Part shown: positions 36,816-47,088 of the stretch, piece by piece | Numbering within the stretch: position 1 is the stretch's first letter | Layout: every line of letters starts with the position of its first letter | NCBI GenBank assembly: GCA_001899235.1 | Contig: MKVR01000005.1 | Coordinates: 1,522 to 65,521, forward strand | Source: Nitrosospira sp. 56-18 | Lineage (GTDB): Bacteria; Pseudomonadota; Gammaproteobacteria; Burkholderiales; Nitrosomonadaceae | Direction of reading: 5' to 3' | DNA: 64,000 nt | The notes under the pieces: generated by a model | Told to the model about the DNA's origin: nothing | The model's database searches: none | The model's input: only the letters and a program-made list of their open reading frames with translations | Translations under genes and position numbers: made by a program

Positions 36816-37096
36816 GATAGGCAAGGTATGAGCTTTTCCTGACCCTCTACACCCAGACCGTACTTTGCGAATCCGCTACAGTACCATCGCCTTTCGCGCA
36901 TCTCATCCCACAACCCCCATCGCGCCAGCAGAGACTTGTCAAGGATTCCCAAGGTGCGAAGTATAAACAAAAATTACCGAATCGGCGCATACTTTCGGTG
37001 CCAGCATCCTCTGACCGTTAACGGCTAAAAATGGTTTCAGGAATAACGATCCGTTTTCTCGATCAACCGTAGTTCTGGATGAAATGGACACTCATT

Positions 37097-39763
37097 TTAT
37101 GTTTTCACGCTTTGCCCCGGGCCACGCAGCAGTACCGGCAATATTACCAAGGTACAGATGAGAGTCAAAGCGAGCCCAACGGTAAGAAGCACACCCATGC
37201 TGGCCGTGCCCTGATGCGATGAAAACATGAGGCTGGCGAAGTCCACCAGCGCTGTGAGCGCGCTATAAAAGATGGCGCGGGCGGTGCTGGTATGAATCAG
37301 GATTTCGCTGACCAGTTCGTTGTTAATGCTTCGATGCACCATATGCAGGCTGCTATCGATACCGATGCCCAGCAGTAACGGCAGCGCAATGACATTGGCA
37401 AAGTTGAACGGGATGCCGAGAAGCACTGTGAAGGCAGCGGTGAAGAGGCTGGACAACAGCAGGGGAGCCAGCACCAGCAGGGTATATTTCACGCTGCGCA
37501 ACAGAATCAGCAAGGCTATGGTAATTCCGAGCAGGGCAAGCGAGAAAGCCTGAATGAACGCCCGCACGACGGCGTCACCGGCTTCCAGGGTAACCATGGG
37601 AGCCCCCGTGGCCTGGGGCGCTACTTTCTGGACCGCCTCGACAAACCGCCTTAATGCCCCGTTGTCATTGATATCCTCCGCGGGATAGACAGCCAGGCGG
37701 TATTCGCCGCCCTGGCTGCGCCAGTGGCTGACCAGCGATACCGGCAAATCCTTTTCCTCAAACGGAATGGCTTCAGTGGCCATCCTCAATCTTTCCAAAG
37801 CCTGAGGCAGTGTCGCAAGCAGATCGTTTTCCACCGAACCCAGCAGATCCTTTTTTCCGTGTAAGTCGATGGTGTCCAGACGGGCGAAAAGCGCGGCAAG
37901 GGACGATTTCAGCGAACGTGCGGAAGCCGATGCTGGGTGATTGGGATGCGTGGCGATAAAACCATCCAGTGCAGCAGCCAGCCGATTCAACTCTGCGCGC
38001 CGCCGGCCCAACGCTTCTTCGCCGCCGTCCCCGCTGTCATCGGGTGGCGCTGAAAATGCGATCGGCCCCATGGTAAGCGCCATTTCCTCTATAAGAAAAA
38101 GCTTCTGCTGCTGATCTTCGGGAACAAAATCCAGCATCGTGACGACCTTGTTCACCTCCGGGAGCGCAGCCAGCCTCTGCGCCAGACGCTGGGCATCCGC
38201 CGGACTATTGGCCAGCGCGACCGCTTGCCATGGCGAATGGTCGGCGTCTGCGAGAAGTTCGCGGAAGGTTTGCAGCGCCTTGCCTTTCGGGTCCTGCAGG
38301 TTAAGGAGGTTGTAGTCGAATCTCACCTGCGGCAAGGCAGCCAGTGCCGCAACCGCCAATATCAGGGTGAGGGCATAGGTTAGCTTGTGCCATTTCAATG
38401 ATAATTCGAGCACTCTCCCGACTGAGACCGTTTTTATGGGGACGCTCGAAGGATGCTTGGGAAAATAACGCAACAAGGCGGGCCCGATGGTGAGGGTAAC
38501 GAAAAGACTGATGATCATGCCAGTACCCGAGATGATGCCCAGTTCCGCCACGCCGCTGTAATCGGTGGGAATGAATGCGTAGAAACCGATCGCGTTGGTT
38601 ATGGTGCAGGCTGCAAGCGCTGCCCCCGCATCGCCTCCCGAGTCGTAGATGGCCTCTGCCGCTGGCTCGCCCTTATCCGTCAACTCTTGATGCCTGAGCA
38701 GAAAATGAATGGCAAAGTCGGCGCCCAGGCCGATGTACAGCACGGCAAAAGCAATGGATATCAAATTGAGATGGCCGACCGCTGCGGTGGCAAATGCGGC
38801 TGTCAGAAGAAGACCCATGGAAAGGCATATCAGCACGGCAAGTATCAGCCCGGGTGTTCGCATGGCAAAATAAAGCACGATCCCCACGAGCACAAATGTA
38901 ACGACACCCGCGACCTCCATGCCCTGAAGAGAGCTGGTAAGCTCGTCATGGGACAATGCCACTTCGCCGGTGATGCGCAGCTTCACGGGGCTATTTTCGG
39001 TAATGCCAGTCTCTTTTGCCGCCGCATGCAGCGCGGCAATGGATTGCTCGGCCGGAAATAGCTGGTCGTAATGAAGCCTGGGCTTGACTACGATCAATTC
39101 CTGGTATGTCTTTTTTTGCGGCTTGGCGTCAAACAGGGATTGCCATGACAATTGCCTGGGAGAACCGTCCGTCCGCGCATCCAGCGTGGCGCTGACCGCG
39201 TTCAGCACGGGCTGTAACTCCATGGCACGCCCGTTTCGCAACTCATCCACCGCTTTGGTCAATACCGACGCGAAGGTCGCCAGCGTGGGCTCTTTCGCGA
39301 TAAGCGCAATCAATGGCTGGGCCGCCGCCAGACGATCCGTTATGAGCTCCAGCTCCGGAATGCTTTCGTAAAGCAGACCGTTGCGGGAAAAAAAATCATC
39401 GACGTTCGGCGAGTAGACGCTATAGTAATTTTCGTGGTCCTTGCTCAGGCGGGCCGCAAGCCGTGCGGTAAGCGTATACGCCTGCTCAGGGGTGGGTGCG
39501 TCCAGCACCAGCAGCAGCGTGTCGATATCCTGAGGAAACGTTTTGCTGTAGTGCGTCATATTGATGCGGAATGGCAGGTCCTCGGAGAGCATATCCGTGG
39601 TATCCGTATTCATGCCCAGATTTCGGGACACATACAAACCGCAGGCAGCAGTCACGAGCACCGCGATGAGGATGATCCAGGCACTGTGACGATAGGAGAT
39701 GTAGGACCAGCGGGCGAAGAGATTGTAGAGGCGGCTGGAGGATGCTTTGTTGGGTATGGTCAT
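37097..39763 (-). CDS. hpnN: hopanoid-associated RND transporter HpnN
   Basis: Large MMPL/RND-type inner-membrane protein of 888 residues with about 12 hydrophobic segments and two periplasmic loops. The N-terminal membrane block starts SYRHSAWIILIAVLVTAACGLYVSRNLGMNTDTTDMLSEDLPF-like sequence, typical of HpnN, and YIGLGADFAIHFLLRH carries the RND transport residues. HpnN homologues move hopanoids to the outer membrane in some species. It follows hpnM by 50 bases; a 281-base gap separates it from mlaA. Confidence 0.9.
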   Translation of the reverse strand: MTIPNKASSSRLYNLFARWSYISYRHSAWIILIAVLVTAACGLYVSRNLGMNTDTTDMLSEDLPFRINMTHYSKTFPQDIDTLLLVLDAPTPEQAYTLTARLAARLSKDHENYYSVYSPNVDDFFSRNGLLYESIPELELITDRLAAAQPLIALIAKEPTLATFASVLTKAVDELRNGRAMELQPVLNAVSATLDARTDGSPRQLSWQSLFDAKPQKKTYQELIVVKPRLHYDQLFPAEQSIAALHAAAKETGITENSPVKLRITGEVALSHDELTSSLQGMEVAGVVTFVLVGIVLYFAMRTPGLILAVLICLSMGLLLTAAFATAAVGHLNLISIAFAVLYIGLGADFAIHFLLRHQELTDKGEPAAEAIYDSGGDAGAALAACTITNAIGFYAFIPTDYSGVAELGIISGTGMIISLFVTLTIGPALLRYFPKHPSSVPIKTVSVGRVLELSLKWHKLTYALTLILAVAALAALPQVRFDYNLLNLQDPKGKALQTFRELLADADHSPWQAVALANSPADAQRLAQRLAALPEVNKVVTMLDFVPEDQQQKLFLIEEMALTMGPIAFSAPPDDSGDGGEEALGRRRAELNRLAAALDGFIATHPNHPASASARSLKSSLAALFARLDTIDLHGKKDLLGSVENDLLATLPQALERLRMATEAIPFEEKDLPVSLVSHWRSQGGEYRLAVYPAEDINDNGALRRFVEAVQKVAPQATGAPMVTLEAGDAVVRAFIQAFSLALLGITIALLILLRSVKYTLLVLAPLLLSSLFTAAFTVLLGIPFNFANVIALPLLLGIGIDSSLHMVHRSINNELVSEILIHTSTARAIFYSALTALVDFASLMFSSHQGTASMGVLLTVGLALTLICTLVILPVLLRGPGQSVKT

Positions 39764-39813
39764 CCTTGAAGAGGCAAACTGAAGCGATCGAACCCGACGC
39801 AGGGAGAAATTGC

Positions 39814-40452
39814 CTAGCTTTGCTCGGTGAGAACGATCTTTTTCCTGAGCATGTCGACGAGCGTAGCGAAGCCGTCACGCTGCAGGATGGCGCGGTATTC
39901 CACCCGCTTCAATGCGAGATCACTGACCCCGTCGGCGAGGATATTGACGATACGCCACCCTGCTTTCTCATGGCGCAGGATATAGTCGAACCGCACAGGC
40001 TCCCCCTTCGGGGGAACCAGCTTGCTGCGCACCATGACCTGCTCTCGCGGCATCTGCTGCTGCTCCACGAACTCAAATTGTTCACCACCATATTCCTTGA
40101 ACCATCCCGCATAGGTGCCGATGCTGAGCTTCCGGAAGACATCTATGAAAGTGTGCTGCTGCTCGGAGCTGAGCTGGGTCCAATTGGCGCCGAGACTGGT
40201 GCGTGCGATAAAATCGATATCGTGAGTCTGGTCGATTACCGGAGCCAGCAATTCGTAGCGGCCTTTGTAGCCCAGGCTGACGCTTTCCCGCATAGCCTTG
40301 ATAAGCGCATCGTGCAGACGCGCCACCACTTGTTGCGCATCCGAAACTTCCGCAGGAACCGGGCTCTCGGCCCAGGATGCGGGCGCGATCAAAAACATGG
40401 CCGACACCAGCTGGAAGTAGAACAGGAACTTGATCGCGCGCAGGATTTTCAT
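39814..40452 (-). CDS. hpnM: MlaC/Ttg2D-family periplasmic lipid-binding protein HpnM
   Basis: Periplasmic protein of 212 residues from the ATG at 40452; a start at 40467 adds five residues. The signal peptide ends near ASWA-ES. The Tgt2/MlaC fold follows, with DFIARTSLGANWTQLSSEQQHTFIDVFRKL and GWRIVNILADGVSDLALKRVEYRAILQ typical of HpnM. It probably carries hopanoids or phospholipids across the periplasm together with HpnN. It lies between hpnH and hpnN on the same strand. Confidence 0.88.
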   Translation of the reverse strand: MKILRAIKFLFYFQLVSAMFLIAPASWAESPVPAEVSDAQQVVARLHDALIKAMRESVSLGYKGRYELLAPVIDQTHDIDFIARTSLGANWTQLSSEQQHTFIDVFRKLSIGTYAGWFKEYGGEQFEFVEQQQMPREQVMVRSKLVPPKGEPVRFDYILRHEKAGWRIVNILADGVSDLALKRVEYRAILQRDGFATLVDMLRKKIVLTEQS

Positions 40453-40666
40453 TTTTACAAATCTCATAAGCGGCAACGCCCACTGCACCACGGCGGCGCA
40501 ATGAAGATCACTGCAGGGATTGGACAAATGCCGGGCAACGCGGGGATGGCTACGCTGCAATAGCTCAAGAACACGGGCTTAGGAACCGGTCCACCGCTGT
40601 CCCATGACCATGGGACAGCTCCTGATGAAGACGATACAGAGCGACAAGACCGATGGCACGCTGCCG

Positions 40667-41776
40667 TTATCGCTCTATTTTAACAGGAATTCCACCGATG
40701 GTCTTTCGAGGCTTCAATGCCTCCTTGGCCCACTTCGGCGTCGGCTCGGCAACCATGGGTCCTGTCGTTTTCGGGCCTCGCAGCGAGGTTATGAATGCCT
40801 TGAATGGATGCTGGAGCATATCTTCAACGGCAGTCGCCTCATAACCGCAATGCGCCATGCACTGAGCGCATTTAGGATTGCTGCTGTTGCCGTACTTATC
40901 CCAGGGCGTATCATCCAGCAACTCCTGGAAGGTTGCCGCATAGCCCTCGTCGGGCAGCAGGTAGCAAGGTTTTTGCCAGCCAAATACGTTCCGCGTGGGA
41001 TTACCCCAGGGGGTGCACTCGTAGTTCTGATTGCCGGCCAGGAAATCGAGATAGAGCGTGGAATGATTCAACTTCCAGTTGCGGGTTTTGCCCAGCTTGA
41101 AAATACCCCGGAATAAATTCTTGGTATCCTTCCCTTTGATAAAAATATCCTGCCGCGGAGCGCGCTCATAGCTGAATCCAGGCGCAATAGTGGCGCCTTC
41201 GACACCGAGGTCCATGACAAAATCCAGAAACTCAGCCACATCGTCGGGCGTTTCCCCCTGGAACAGAGTGCAGTTTACGGTTACGCGGAAGCCTTTCGCC
41301 ACCGCTATCTTTATTGCTTCGACCGCCCGGTCGAAAACACCATCCTGGCAAACGGAAGCATCGTGCCGTTCCTTCAAGCCATCCAGGTGGATGGAAAACG
41401 TCAGATAGGGAGAAGGAGTATAGTCGTCGATCTTTTTCTTCAATAAAAGAGCGTTTGTGCACAAATAGACATATTTCTTGCGGGCAACGATACCCGCGAC
41501 GATTTGCGGCATTTCCTTATGTATGAGCGGCTCTCCCCCTGGTATCGACACCATGGGAGCGCCACACTCATCAACCGCCTCCATGCACTGCTCAACCGAC
41601 AGGCGCTGGTCAAGAACGTCATCCGGATAATCTATTTTCCCGCAGCCTGCACAAGCCAGATTGCAGCGAAACAAGGGCTCCAGCATCAGGACCATTGGAT
41701 ATTTTTTTACTCCCTTCAACTTTTGCTTGAGCAGATAAGTGCCCACCGCAATCTGTTGACGTAAAGGAACTCCCAT
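40667..41776 (-). CDS. hpnH: adenosylhopene synthase, radical SAM HpnH
   Basis: Radical-SAM enzyme of 369 residues that joins adenosine to diploptene to start extended hopanoid synthesis. The iron-sulphur motif CX3CX2C reads C38-NLA-C42-AG-C45. APMVSIPGGEPLIHKEM is the following glycine-rich SAM loop. The C-terminus has conserved Cys in CAQCMAHCGYEA. The ATG at 41776 has GGAGG 9 bases upstream. It is the first gene of the hopanoid cluster as read on the minus strand. Confidence 0.95.
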   Translation of the reverse strand: MGVPLRQQIAVGTYLLKQKLKGVKKYPMVLMLEPLFRCNLACAGCGKIDYPDDVLDQRLSVEQCMEAVDECGAPMVSIPGGEPLIHKEMPQIVAGIVARKKYVYLCTNALLLKKKIDDYTPSPYLTFSIHLDGLKERHDASVCQDGVFDRAVEAIKIAVAKGFRVTVNCTLFQGETPDDVAEFLDFVMDLGVEGATIAPGFSYERAPRQDIFIKGKDTKNLFRGIFKLGKTRNWKLNHSTLYLDFLAGNQNYECTPWGNPTRNVFGWQKPCYLLPDEGYAATFQELLDDTPWDKYGNSSNPKCAQCMAHCGYEATAVEDMLQHPFKAFITSLRGPKTTGPMVAEPTPKWAKEALKPRKTIGGIPVKIER

Positions 41777-42074
41777 GAGCAAATCCTCCAAAGAACTTCA
41801 ATAATGATTATGCCGCAAATGACTCTACGTTTCTTTTACCTGACCACTCACAAGGTTCCTCACGCTTCGCTGGCGGGCAACGAACATGACTGGAAGCGAG
41901 GTTATAACGCCCACCACTCCGTGTTTTCCGGCACTTTATCACGCGGGTATATTAGCATGTCTACATCGCAAACTAAACTCACGGCGCCTTCATGGTTAAA
42001 GCCCGGGACACCTTTGATGTTCCCAAATAATCAGTTACTTCCAGCACCTGAGCCAGGCGCTTCGGAAAGCAAAA
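41777..42074. other. intergenic region upstream of hpnH
   Basis: About 300 bases between the hpnH start and the porin terminator, with no credible gene. It must contain the hopanoid-cluster promoter on the minus strand. AT-rich stretches occur near 41930-41960, but no clear box pair was chosen. Confidence 0.45.
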
Positions 42075-42100
42075 AAATGGGGCGCCGCGGCGCCCCATTT
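42075..42100 (-). terminator. intrinsic terminator of the porin gene
   Basis: AAATGGGGCGCC pairs with GGCGCCCCATTT across a 2-base turn, a perfect 12-bp GC-rich stem; on the minus strand it runs into TTTTTTTGCTT. It begins about 18 bases past the porin stop. Confidence 0.85.
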
Positions 42101-42117
42101 CCTTCTACACAACCCGA

Positions 42118-43362
42118 TCAGAAGTTGTGGCGAACACCAATCGTGTAGGTGGCACGATTGCCAGTCGCATAAATCGGGGCGAGGCTGTCAAGGTTGGTAC
42201 CGCCAGTCGGGTTGGTGACATACACGTGCTGATAACCGCCGAACAGGCTGGTGCGCTTGCTCAGATTGTGGATCGCGCCCACGGTGAAGCTGTCGGCTTT
42301 GCGTGCTCCTGCCGCGGGGTTAAGGCCGCCTGCGTGAGCTTTCGTCATACCACCCTGGGCCACCAGCGTGGTGTTGCCCAATCTGTACTGCGCGCCCGCA
42401 AACCAGATGTTGCCGTCACCGCCAGCATTCATCGCCGAATTACATTGTCCTGTGGAGCTTCCCGGCGCATCCATCGGATTCGCTACCAGAGCAGCAGCGC
42501 TGCTACAGGTTGCCGAGCCGATCGCGTTGTTGATGTCTTCATACTGTCCGCTGAGCTTGAAGTTTTCGAAAGCCCAGGAAGCACCCACGCGCCACACTTC
42601 TTCGGTCTTCAGGCCGATGGCTTTCTGTGCCTGATTGGCGTTATCCCGGGAATAGCCGCCAAAAATGTCCATTCCCATGCCCATGAAATCCATATGATAC
42701 TTGGCAGCGGCCTGGCCGTCGAACTCACCGTTCCTGCCGCCAGTATTGCCATTGCTGCCCAGGCCGCCCGGCAAGAAGCCGGAGAGCATGCCAGATTGGA
42801 GGGGGCTAAGCGTATTGGCATCGCCAGGCATCAGTATTGCCGCGAAGGAGAAACCTTCTATCGTGGCCGAATCGAAGCGGATGGCGCTGTTGACGAAGGT
42901 GTTGGCGCCCGAACCCAGGCCATTCGCGCCCGCCGACATCGTGCCGCCGGAACCGCCGGCTTGCAATGTGGTATAGGCAAACGGGTCGATGGTCATGCCG
43001 CCGGCGAAATCCTTGAACGGAGACTGCACCCGGCCGAATTTGACGTCACCCCATTGGGCGCTGGAAAGTCCAACCCATTGTTCGCGAGGCGTCGTAGCCG
43101 AACCCGAGCCCGCATTGAGGCCCATTTCCAGACGGGCATTTGCCCTCAGTCCATTACCCAGATCTTCCGTGATATGCAGACCCCAGCGTGACGACCGGGA
43201 GTTGTCCTGCAGCGTTCCCTGGCTTGGGGAACCCGAAAAGTCAACCAGGCTGTACTCAGCTTGCACCCGGCCAAAAATTGTTACATTCGTCCCTTGTGCG
43301 GATGCAACCACCGGGGCCGCGAGTGCACCGGCGACAGCCAGGGCAATCAGTTTCTTTTTCAT
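42118..43362 (-). CDS. Gram-negative general porin (Porin_4/OmpC type)
   Basis: Outer-membrane trimeric-type porin of 414 residues. The signal MKKKLIALAVAGALAAPVVASA is cleaved before QGTNVTIFGR; the mature protein shows amphipathic beta strands, the block RSSRWGLHITEDLGNGLRANARLEMG and the terminal GVRHNF with the C-terminal Phe recognised by BamA. AAAGGAG precedes the ATG by 9 bases. A candidate promoter lies about 110 bases upstream, and the leader holds a small perfect hairpin (43444-43460). It is monocistronic and likely well expressed. Confidence 0.93.
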   Translation of the reverse strand: MKKKLIALAVAGALAAPVVASAQGTNVTIFGRVQAEYSLVDFSGSPSQGTLQDNSRSSRWGLHITEDLGNGLRANARLEMGLNAGSGSATTPREQWVGLSSAQWGDVKFGRVQSPFKDFAGGMTIDPFAYTTLQAGGSGGTMSAGANGLGSGANTFVNSAIRFDSATIEGFSFAAILMPGDANTLSPLQSGMLSGFLPGGLGSNGNTGGRNGEFDGQAAAKYHMDFMGMGMDIFGGYSRDNANQAQKAIGLKTEEVWRVGASWAFENFKLSGQYEDINNAIGSATCSSAAALVANPMDAPGSSTGQCNSAMNAGGDGNIWFAGAQYRLGNTTLVAQGGMTKAHAGGLNPAAGARKADSFTVGAIHNLSKRTSLFGGYQHVYVTNPTGGTNLDSLAPIYATGNRATYTIGVRHNF

Positions 43363-43468
43363 GTGGAAAATCTCCTTTAAAGTTGAAACGGTGGGCCCCT
43401 CTCACCGACCCTATTTTCGGTGGAGTATGTCCCGCTGCTTGGACCTCTCTAAATGAGAGGGTTGAGAG

Positions 43469-43497
43469 ATTGTGCCTAACGTGACAAGACGTAGCAA
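43469..43497 (-). promoter_or_regulatory. candidate porin promoter
   Basis: On the minus strand TTGCTA (43497-43492) and CACAAT (43474-43469) are separated by 17 bases, each matching 4 of 6 consensus positions. The leader of about 100 bases then contains CCTCTC/GAGAGG (43444-43460), a possible small-RNA target. Confidence 0.3.
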
Positions 43498-43583
43498 GGA
43501 AATAAGCACAGTTTTGGAATATGGGAGGAAACCCTGTTGCTTTTTTGCAACAAACCTGCCGGGAATCCACTGGGAACGGAAAT

Positions 43584-44417
43584 TCAGCGGAATAATCGCG
43601 CCAACTCGACTCCGGGATCATCCGCGCGCATGAACGCCTCCCCGACGAGAAATGCGTGTACCTGGTGATTCCGCATCAGCGCGACATCCGCAGGCGAGCT
43701 TATTCCGCTTTCGGAAATGACGATACGCTCCGCTGGAATACGGTCAAGCAACTGCAATGTGGTGTCGAGACATGTCTCGAAAGTGTGAAGATTACGGTTG
43801 TTGATGCCTATCAGCGGCGAATCCAGTTGCAACGCAAGCTCCAGTTCCCCGGCATCGTGCACTTCGACCAGCACTGCCATGCCAAGCGAGTGGGCCAGCG
43901 ATTCCAGCTTCGCCATCCGATCGACCGCCTCCTCCTTCTGGAGACCTTTTTCGCCTTCCGGCACCGGCATGCAAAATGCCGCCACAATCAGCAAAATGCA
44001 ATCCGCCCCCATGACCCTGGATTCGATTACCTGATACTCGTCCAGGATGAAATCCTTGCGCAACACCGGCAACTGGCAAGCAGCGCGAGCTTCCCGGAGG
44101 TATTCCGGGCTTCCCCTGAAAAACTGCCTGTCGGTTAAAACCGACAGGCAGGCTGCCCCATGAAGAGCGTAGCTGGCAGCGATTGCAGCGGGATCGAAGT
44201 TTTCGCGCAGCATGCCCTTGCTGGGGCTGGCTTTCTTTATTTCCGCAATGATCGCCGCCGAGCCGGCAGCGATGCGCTCCCTGATTGCCCCGGTAAAATT
44301 CCTGGGAGGCGAAGCGGCCTCGACCTCCCGGCGCAGGGCCGATGACGGCCGGTCAGTCCTGGCGAGGGCGACTTCGCGTGCTTTCGAAAGGAGGATCTCT
44401 TGCAGGATATTGGGCAT
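43584..44417 (-). CDS. trpC: indole-3-glycerol phosphate synthase
   Basis: Tryptophan pathway enzyme, TIM barrel of 277 residues, with [37 protein letters not shown] and [11 protein letters not shown]. The ATG at 44417 overlaps the trpD stop in TGATG, so translation is coupled. It is the last gene of trpG-trpD-trpC. Confidence 0.96.
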   Translation of the reverse strand: MPNILQEILLSKAREVALARTDRPSSALRREVEAASPPRNFTGAIRERIAAGSAAIIAEIKKASPSKGMLRENFDPAAIAASYALHGAACLSVLTDRQFFRGSPEYLREARAACQLPVLRKDFILDEYQVIESRVMGADCILLIVAAFCMPVPEGEKGLQKEEAVDRMAKLESLAHSLGMAVLVEVHDAGELELALQLDSPLIGINNRNLHTFETCLDTTLQLLDRIPAERIVISESGISSPADVALMRNHQVHAFLVGEAFMRADDPGVELARLFR

Positions 44418-45490
44418 CAAATCAGAAAAGCCTTATCCCGCGAGGTTTTGTCCCGATTGGAGAACTCGATCAGATTGCGCAGCTTGGCTTTGGCCGCACC
44501 GCTTTCTATCGCAGTGCGCGCTTTTTCGAGACCCTGCTCCAGCGACTTAGCCACTCCTGCCACGTAGATGGCTGCGCCTGCGTTAAGCAATACTACATCC
44601 AGCGCCGGACCAGGCTGATTATCCAGCACCGAAACCAGCATATTCCTGGATTGGATGCTGTCCTTCACCTGTATCTCCTCGATGGGGGCGCTACGCATGC
44701 CGAAATCTTCCGGCCTGATGGCATATTCAGTTATTTCACCCTGCTTGAGTTCGCCCACCCAGGTCTCTCCCGCGATGGTAATCTCATCCAGCCCGTCTTT
44801 CCCCTGTTCGCAGTGGGTATTCCTCCCATGGACCACCATCACATGATGGCTGCCCAGGCGCTGCAACACGCGCGCCAGTATGCCCACGAGATCAGGATGG
44901 AATACTCCCAGCAATTGATTTCTCGCCCCTGCGGGATTCGTTAACGGACCCAGTATATTGAACAGGGTGCGCACACCCAGCTCGCGCCGCACGGGAGCGG
45001 CATGCTTCATGGCACTGTGGAAGTTGGGAGCGAACATGAAACCGACGCCGATTTCTTCTATGTCGGCCGCTATCTGTTCCGGAACCTGATTCAGGTTGAC
45101 CCCCAGGGCCTCGAGCACATCCGCGCTGCCGGACTTGCTGGATATGGAGCGTCCCCCATGCTTGGCGACCCGGGCGCCAGCCGCCGCAGCGACAAAGGCC
45201 GCAGTGGTGGAAATATTGAATGTCAGGGCAGCATCCCCTCCCGTTCCGCACGTATCGACGAGATAGCGGTGGTCCGCCACTTCGACCGGCGTGGCGAATT
45301 CGCGCATCACCTGCGCGGCGGCGGCAATTTCGCCTATGGTTTCCTTCTTGACCCGAAGCCCGGTGACAATCGCCGCCATCAGCGCCGGCGATAACTCGCC
45401 ACGCATGATCTGGCGCATGAGCGAAAGCATTTCGTCATGGAAGATTTCGCGGTGCTCGATAATTCGGGTGAGTGCTTCCTGGGGTTTCAT
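44417..45490 (-). CDS. trpD: anthranilate phosphoribosyltransferase
   Basis: Transfers phosphoribose from PRPP to anthranilate, 357 residues from ATG 45490, with AAAGGA upstream. [18 protein letters not shown] is the PRPP-binding glycine loop and [21 protein letters not shown] the anthranilate site. A longer frame to 45523 is not supported. It follows trpG by 78 bases and overlaps trpC by one base. The usual trpE is not adjacent. Confidence 0.96.
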   Translation of the reverse strand: MKPQEALTRIIEHREIFHDEMLSLMRQIMRGELSPALMAAIVTGLRVKKETIGEIAAAAQVMREFATPVEVADHRYLVDTCGTGGDAALTFNISTTAAFVAAAAGARVAKHGGRSISSKSGSADVLEALGVNLNQVPEQIAADIEEIGVGFMFAPNFHSAMKHAAPVRRELGVRTLFNILGPLTNPAGARNQLLGVFHPDLVGILARVLQRLGSHHVMVVHGRNTHCEQGKDGLDEITIAGETWVGELKQGEITEYAIRPEDFGMRSAPIEEIQVKDSIQSRNMLVSVLDNQPGPALDVVLLNAGAAIYVAGVAKSLEQGLEKARTAIESGAAKAKLRNLIEFSNRDKTSRDKAFLI

Positions 45491-45568
45491 CCGGATCCTT
45501 TGGGTGCCTTTGGGTCCATCCAATTCTTATACGGTTCCTTTCGGCTGCATTCCAGCAAACGAGATGGT

Positions 45569-46132
45569 TTACTGATTCAAAAAGTTTTGCAGCAGCCTGT
45601 GCCCATGTTCCGTCAGAATGGACTCGGGGTGGAACTGCAGGCCCTCCACTGCAAAGGTCTTGTGCCGCACGCCCATGATTTCCCCATCTTCCGTCCATGC
45701 GGTGATTTCCAGGCAATCGGGAAGAGTTTCACGCTCGATGGCGAGAGAATGATAGCGAATCGCCGTGAACGGGTTGGGCAGACCTTTGAACAAGCCGACG
45801 TTATCGTGATAAACAGGCGAGGTCTTGCCATGCATCAATTGCTTCGCATGGATGATTTTCCCGCCAAAGGCCTGCCCGATGCTCTGATGGCCCAGGCATA
45901 CCCCCAGTATGGGAATTTGTCCGTGGCAGCGTTCGATCAAGGGTATGGATACGCCTGCGTCGCCAGGCGTGCAAGGTCCGGGAGAAATGACGATGCGCGC
46001 GGGTTTTAACCGCTCAATTTCCTCGGGAGTGATCTCGTCGTTGCGAAATACCGCTACTTCTTCGCCCAGTTCGCCAAAATACTGCACGAGATTGTAGGTA
46101 AAGGAATCGTAATTGTCGATCATCAACAGCAT
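45569..46132 (-). CDS. trpG: anthranilate synthase glutamine amidotransferase component
   Basis: Class I glutamine amidotransferase of 187 residues that supplies ammonia to TrpE or PabB. It starts [19 protein letters not shown]; the nucleophile Cys is in [16 protein letters not shown] and the catalytic His-Glu in [13 protein letters not shown]. In many species it serves both tryptophan and p-aminobenzoate synthesis. First gene of trpGDC here; 271 bases without a gene separate it from the coiled-coil gene upstream, so the operons are probably separate. Confidence 0.95.
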   Translation of the reverse strand: MLLMIDNYDSFTYNLVQYFGELGEEVAVFRNDEITPEEIERLKPARIVISPGPCTPGDAGVSIPLIERCHGQIPILGVCLGHQSIGQAFGGKIIHAKQLMHGKTSPVYHDNVGLFKGLPNPFTAIRYHSLAIERETLPDCLEITAWTEDGEIMGVRHKTFAVEGLQFHPESILTEHGHRLLQNFLNQ

Positions 46133-46403
46133 GGCAGTGCGTATCAAGGATGGAAACCGATGCCGGTCGTTGCGCGCCGGTATTTCCGAGACTCCCGGAC
46201 GTGGCTGGATATGAAAGGCCTCTCATTATCTCCCCTCGGGAGAACAAGAACAATAAGTAAATCCGGTAAAGTTCAGCGTTGCTGCAACGGCATGACGGGT
46301 TAGGCGAACATTCCGGAACACCATAGGTTGCAATGATACGCCTTTCCAGGCGGCCGCCAGCATGAGCCTGGAATCCGGATCATCAACTATCTGCGACTTG
46401 CCA

Positions 46404-47054
46404 TCAGCGAGGTGTAGGCTGGAGATGCTTTGCTTCGAGGTCATCGCGGTATTTTTCGAGCAGATTCTCCATCTCGACGCTTTTTATCCGCGTGAAGGGC
46501 TCCGCTTCCAGAATGGCATTCAGAGGTCCCTTCTTGGTGTACCACCCGACCAGCTCCTGCCCTATTCGATACAGATCACCGTTGTTTCCCTCGCACAGCT
46601 TCCTTAACTCATTTTGCCTTTCGAGGGCAGCTTCCTTATTCTTGAAGTCCTGCTCCAGTTGCTTGTGCTGGGTCGACAACTCCTGATTCTGCTTGGTGGC
46701 TTCATCAAGCTTGGCTCGCAACTCGGTTTTTTCCCTGCTTGCTGTCTCGATATCCCCCTCCAGCCGGGAAACTTTGGCGGCGGCGCTCGCCGCGAGGCGC
46801 TTCTGGGCTTCGGTTTCGCCATGGGTTTTTTTCAGTGTTTCCTCCAGCGCAGCTTTTTCCTGATCCAGCGCCGATTTCTGCTGCTGGACTTCGGTTAATT
46901 GCTGCTGCATGCGGCGCAACGCCTGCCGCTCTTTTTTTTGATCCTTGTTGGCCGCCGCATTGGCGTCCATCATTCCAGGCAGGCACCAGCCCGCCAAAAA
47001 TGCCATGACCATCCCCTGGCATGCCCATCGCAGAATTTTCTTGTGGTTGCTCAT
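46404..47054 (-). CDS. secreted coiled-coil protein, last gene of the ExbB-TonB operon
   Basis: Unrecognised 216-residue protein. A signal peptide (about 1-33, ending ANA) exports it to the periplasm. About 35-145 is a long Gln/Lys/Glu-rich coiled coil with heptads (e.g. MQQQLTEVQQQKSALDQEKA). The C-terminal 65 residues, starting LRKLCEGNNGDLYRIGQEL, look like a compact helical domain. It lies 34 bases after the Porin_5-like gene and on the same strand, so it is probably part of the same operon. Periplasmic coiled-coil proteins accompany some multi-part TonB systems, but that parallel is an inference. Confidence 0.7.
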   Translation of the reverse strand: MSNHKKILRWACQGMVMAFLAGWCLPGMMDANAAANKDQKKERQALRRMQQQLTEVQQQKSALDQEKAALEETLKKTHGETEAQKRLAASAAAKVSRLEGDIETASREKTELRAKLDEATKQNQELSTQHKQLEQDFKNKEAALERQNELRKLCEGNNGDLYRIGQELVGWYTKKGPLNAILEAEPFTRIKSVEMENLLEKYRDDLEAKHLQPTPR

Positions 47055-47088
47055 ACGAAGATCCTCGTCTCCGCCCGGCATGGCATAG

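Noticed and set aside
42127-43191. Plus-strand frame of 354 codons opposite the porin
   Set aside because: Mirror of a GC-rich coding sequence; the porin has signal peptide, barrel strands and terminal Phe.
43535-43552. TGTTGC-TTTTTT-GCAACA hairpin after trpC
   Set aside because: Only six base pairs and no T-run after the stem on the minus strand; too weak to call a terminator.
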